This document shows, piece by piece, positions 15,196-18,652 of a DNA stretch of 18,652 nucleotides. Origin of the DNA: Bacteroidales bacterium (lineage in GTDB: Bacteria; Bacteroidota; Bacteroidia; Bacteroidales; UBA932). The stretch spans positions 1 to 18,652 of the forward strand of contig JAFYZZ010000048.1 of NCBI GenBank assembly GCA_017548445.1, read 5' to 3'. Position 1 is the stretch's first letter, and every line of letters begins with the position of its first letter. Under the pieces are notes generated by a model that was not told where the DNA came from, did not search any database, and worked only from the letters and a program-made list of their open reading frames with translations. The translations under genes were made by a program, and so were the position numbers.

Positions 15196-16286
15196 TATTT
15201 GAAGATCTTCTGTGCGAAATAGTGGAGGTCGAATCGCCACACATACCAGTTGTGGCCGCCAGGCATCTCGCTGTACTCGAAGGGGATCCCGCACTTCCTG
15301 AAGAGGTCCAGAGTCTTCTGCCCGTTCTGGTAGGCGATGTCCTCGGGACCGCCCTGCGTGAAGCGCAGATACGCGATGTTCTTCTTCAGCTGGGGCGCCA
15401 CGGCGGCGAGTTTCGCCTCGTTCTCGGCCACGGCAGCGTCGTCACGCATAAAGAAGCCCGAACTCATTATGTTCACGTACTTGAACTTCGCCGGATACTT
15501 CATCAGGATGTCCAGGATGTGGATGCCGCCCATCGACAGGCCTGCCAGCGCGGTGTTCGGATTGCCGGTCTTCACCCGGAAATTCGACTCGATATAAGGC
15601 ATAATGTCCTCGATGAGCTCGGTCGTGAACGTCCCCTGCGGGAGGCTCGCATCCGGCATCACCACCACCATCGGAACCATCTTCTTCTCGGCGAGCAGAT
15701 TGTCCAGCACCGCACCGGCGCAGCCGATCACTGGCCAGCCGTTATCCACGTCGCCGCCGCCGTGCAGCAGATAGAAGACAGGCAGCCTTTCCGCCGACTT
15801 GAGGTATCCCGGCGGCGTCCAGACGTGCATCCGGCGCGTCTGTCCCGTCGTCTTCGAATGGTAGTAGATGACGGACATCGCCCCGTGGGGGACGTCCTTC
15901 ACGGACCAGAACTGCTCTCCCTTGTCGAAGGTCAGTTCGGTCATCGTCAGCACGTCGCGGCTTCTCGGGAACAGCGGGTCGATGACGTTCAGGCCGTCCA
16001 CGTTGAAGCCGTAGCGGTAGGAGCCCGGCTCCACGCCGGTCACCTTCACGCTCCAGACGCCTTCCGGGCTCTTCTCGAACACCTGGTCGCGGGCGGCCAG
16101 GTCGCCGGTCAGGGCGACGGTGTCCGCCATCGGCGCATAAATGCTGAACGTCACGGAGCCGTCCGGCTCCTGGACCACGGACTGCACGCTGCGGGCGGTT
16201 TCCCGGTCGAACACGATTTTCTCCGGTTCCGTCTTGCAGCCCGCCAGGGCAGCAAGGCAGCATAAGGCAAACAGTACTTTCTTCAT
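15195..16286 (-). CDS. CBM48-CE1-type esterase lipoprotein (shorter of two)
   Basis: A 363-residue carbohydrate esterase. The signal peptide ends in a perfect lipobox LAGC (C17). Residues 38-130 form an E-set/CBM48-like domain (PDGSVTFSIYAPMADTVALTGD, split at 41-62, and the YRYGFNVDG motif at 90-98). An esterase D-type alpha/beta-hydrolase domain spans about 135-363. The oxyanion strand reads YLLHGGG (172-178). The nucleophile elbow is GLSMGG (S251), the acid probably D316 in GGPEDIAY, and the base H345 in PGGHNW, so the triad is intact. Proteins of this layout include feruloyl and acetyl-xylan esterases of gut Bacteroidetes; the acyl group removed here is not known. It follows the longer esterase by 12 bases and overlaps the GH32 start by one. 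Confidence 0.88.
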   Translation of the reverse strand: MKKVLFALCCLAALAGCKTEPEKIVFDRETARSVQSVVQEPDGSVTFSIYAPMADTVALTGDLAARDQVFEKSPEGVWSVKVTGVEPGSYRYGFNVDGLNVIDPLFPRSRDVLTMTELTFDKGEQFWSVKDVPHGAMSVIYYHSKTTGQTRRMHVWTPPGYLKSAERLPVFYLLHGGGDVDNGWPVIGCAGAVLDNLLAEKKMVPMVVVMPDASLPQGTFTTELIEDIMPYIESNFRVKTGNPNTALAGLSMGGIHILDILMKYPAKFKYVNIMSSGFFMRDDAAVAENEAKLAAVAPQLKKNIAYLRFTQGGPEDIAYQNGQKTLDLFRKCGIPFEYSEMPGGHNWYVWRFDLHYFAQKIFK

Positions 16287-16298
16287 ATCGTCGTCATT

Positions 16299-17684
<1,386 letters not shown>

Positions 17685-18652
17685 TTATTTCCAAGGGTTC
17701 TGGCTCAGATTCGGATTCAGCTGAAGGACGGACAGAGGAATCGGATAAACCGTGGTCACACCGTCGGGGTCCTCCTTGAACTTGCCGCCGAGCGAGTGGG
17801 CGGGAACGCCGACGAACTTGTCGTCCGTAGGCAGCGTCCACATACCGAAACGCACGAGGTCGGCACGGCGGCCGCACTCCCAGGCGAGTTCGCGTGCGCG
17901 CTCGTCGAGGAGGTCGGACGGCTTGACCTCGGTGTAATTGTCGACCTTCGCACGGGTGCGGATCTTGTTGAACATCTCGAGGCACTTGCCCTCATCGCCC
18001 ATACGCTTGTACGCCTCCGCGGCGGCCAGGACGACATCGGCATAACGCCATACGACGCGGTCGCTGTTGTTGTAGAAGGCCGGGTTCGACACGGAGAAGT
18101 CCCAGTCACGCTTCTTGCTGGCGCGCGGACCACCGTAAGTGAAGAGGTAGTCCCACTTGGCTCCGGCATAGGATTCCTGGTAGTCCAGTCTGGAATACTC
18201 GGGATAGTAGAAGATGGACGGATTGAAACTCGTACCGTTGGAGGACGGGATCGGATCGCCCGATTTGTTCTTCTGAAGACCGAAATAGACCGTCTGTCCC
18301 ATACGGGGATCGGCCGCCGTCTGCGTGTCCGGATCATATCCCCACAGTCTCGCGGACTGGATGGTGGAGATGGGGCCGTTACAGGCGATGGAGATGCCGA
18401 GGCCCTTCGCGTGGTCGAAGTTCATACTGAAGAACACGGTCGACTGGAAGAATCCGGCGTCCTCGTCCATCGGCATCACGAAGATGTTCTCGGGCGAAGT
18501 CGCGTCGTTGTTGGCGGTAAAGTTGTCCGAGAAGTTGGTCGCGAGCTTGTAACCTTCCGCCTCGATCTGCTGCTGGCACCAGACAACGGTCTCCCAGGCG
18601 TTGCGGCTTGCGCCGTCAGGGCACTTGATCGAATAGCTCTTGCCGGCTGCGG
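17685..18652 (-). CDS. SusD/RagB-family lipoprotein, C-terminal part (5' end outside the window)
   Basis: The reading frame is open to the window edge, showing the last 321 residues of a SusD-like protein; the usual length is 500-650, so the N-terminal half with its lipoprotein signal lies beyond 18652. A GTG at 18479 is an internal Val codon, not a start. The C-terminal signature is clear: LLDERARELAWECGRRADLVRFGMW near the end, then YPIPLSVLQLNPNLSQNPWK as the terminus. Both are classic for RagB/SusD. It is the first visible gene of the esterase-GH32 operon, and a SusC partner is expected immediately upstream. It differs from the SusD at 5997-7958, so the locus carries two SusC/D systems. 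Confidence 0.93.
   Translation of the reverse strand, partial: AAGKSYSIKCPDGASRNAWETVVWCQQQIEAEGYKLATNFSDNFTANNDATSPENIFVMPMDEDAGFFQSTVFFSMNFDHAKGLGISIACNGPISTIQSARLWGYDPDTQTAADPRMGQTVYFGLQKNKSGDPIPSSNGTSFNPSIFYYPEYSRLDYQESYAGAKWDYLFTYGGPRASKKRDWDFSVSNPAFYNNSDRVVWRYADVVLAAAEAYKRMGDEGKCLEMFNKIRTRAKVDNYTEVKPSDLLDERARELAWECGRRADLVRFGMWTLPTDDKFVGVPAHSLGGKFKEDPDGVTTVYPIPLSVLQLNPNLSQNPWK

Noticed and set aside
15196..15294. A 33-residue extension of GH32 into the esterase gene
   Set aside because: The extension is in a shadow frame of the esterase and masks a textbook lipoprotein signal that starts at 15195.
18379..18579. A short minus-strand frame and a GTG at 18479 as possible starts for the partial SusD
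   Set aside because: The true SusD frame stays open through 18652 and reads sensible SusD-like sequence, so the GTG is an internal Val and the short frame is a shadow.

Overview
The window is a G+C-rich chromosomal segment from a member of the Bacteroidota, most likely a gut- or rumen-type Bacteroidales. The evidence is two SusC/SusD-type systems, many lipoproteins with MKK-type signal peptides, a DUF3823 lipoprotein and Bacteroidetes-type promoter motifs (TAnnTTTG). Genus cannot be read from the sequence. All genes lie on the minus strand, so transcription runs from high to low coordinates. Coding density is very high and no gene-free stretch exceeds about 155 bases.

Region 1 (18652 down to 13308) is the 3' part of a polysaccharide-utilisation operon. 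It holds the C-terminal half of a SusD-like protein (cut by the window edge), two lipoprotein carbohydrate esterases with an N-terminal CBM48-like domain, and a GH32 fructan/sucrose hydrolase. It closes with a strong intrinsic terminator.

Region 2 (13271 down to 1561) starts with its own promoter. It encodes an MFS sugar permease, a PfkB fructokinase, a full SusC/SusD pair, a DUF3823 lipoprotein with an unusual four-cysteine cluster, and a tightly coupled trio: ceramidase-like protein, degenerate alpha/beta-hydrolase-like lipoprotein, second ceramidase-like protein. A perfect 12-bp hairpin follows. GH32, permease and fructokinase together argue for capture and breakdown of a fructose-containing glycan. 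The esterases and ceramidase-like proteins suggest the natural substrate may carry acyl groups, but that is inference.

Region 3 (1557 down to 1) is a cell-wall operon: a small L,D-transpeptidase, an SH3-SH3-NlpC/P60 endopeptidase, and the first codons of another exported protein. It has a good promoter almost touching the transpeptidase start codon.

The least expected genome-scale signal is that the palindrome CATG does not occur once in 18.65 kb by eye, although CATC and CATA are common. The most unusual gene cluster is the ceramidase-like trio, in which both ceramidase-like proteins keep the zinc ligands but have Asn where ceramidases have the nucleophilic Ser.
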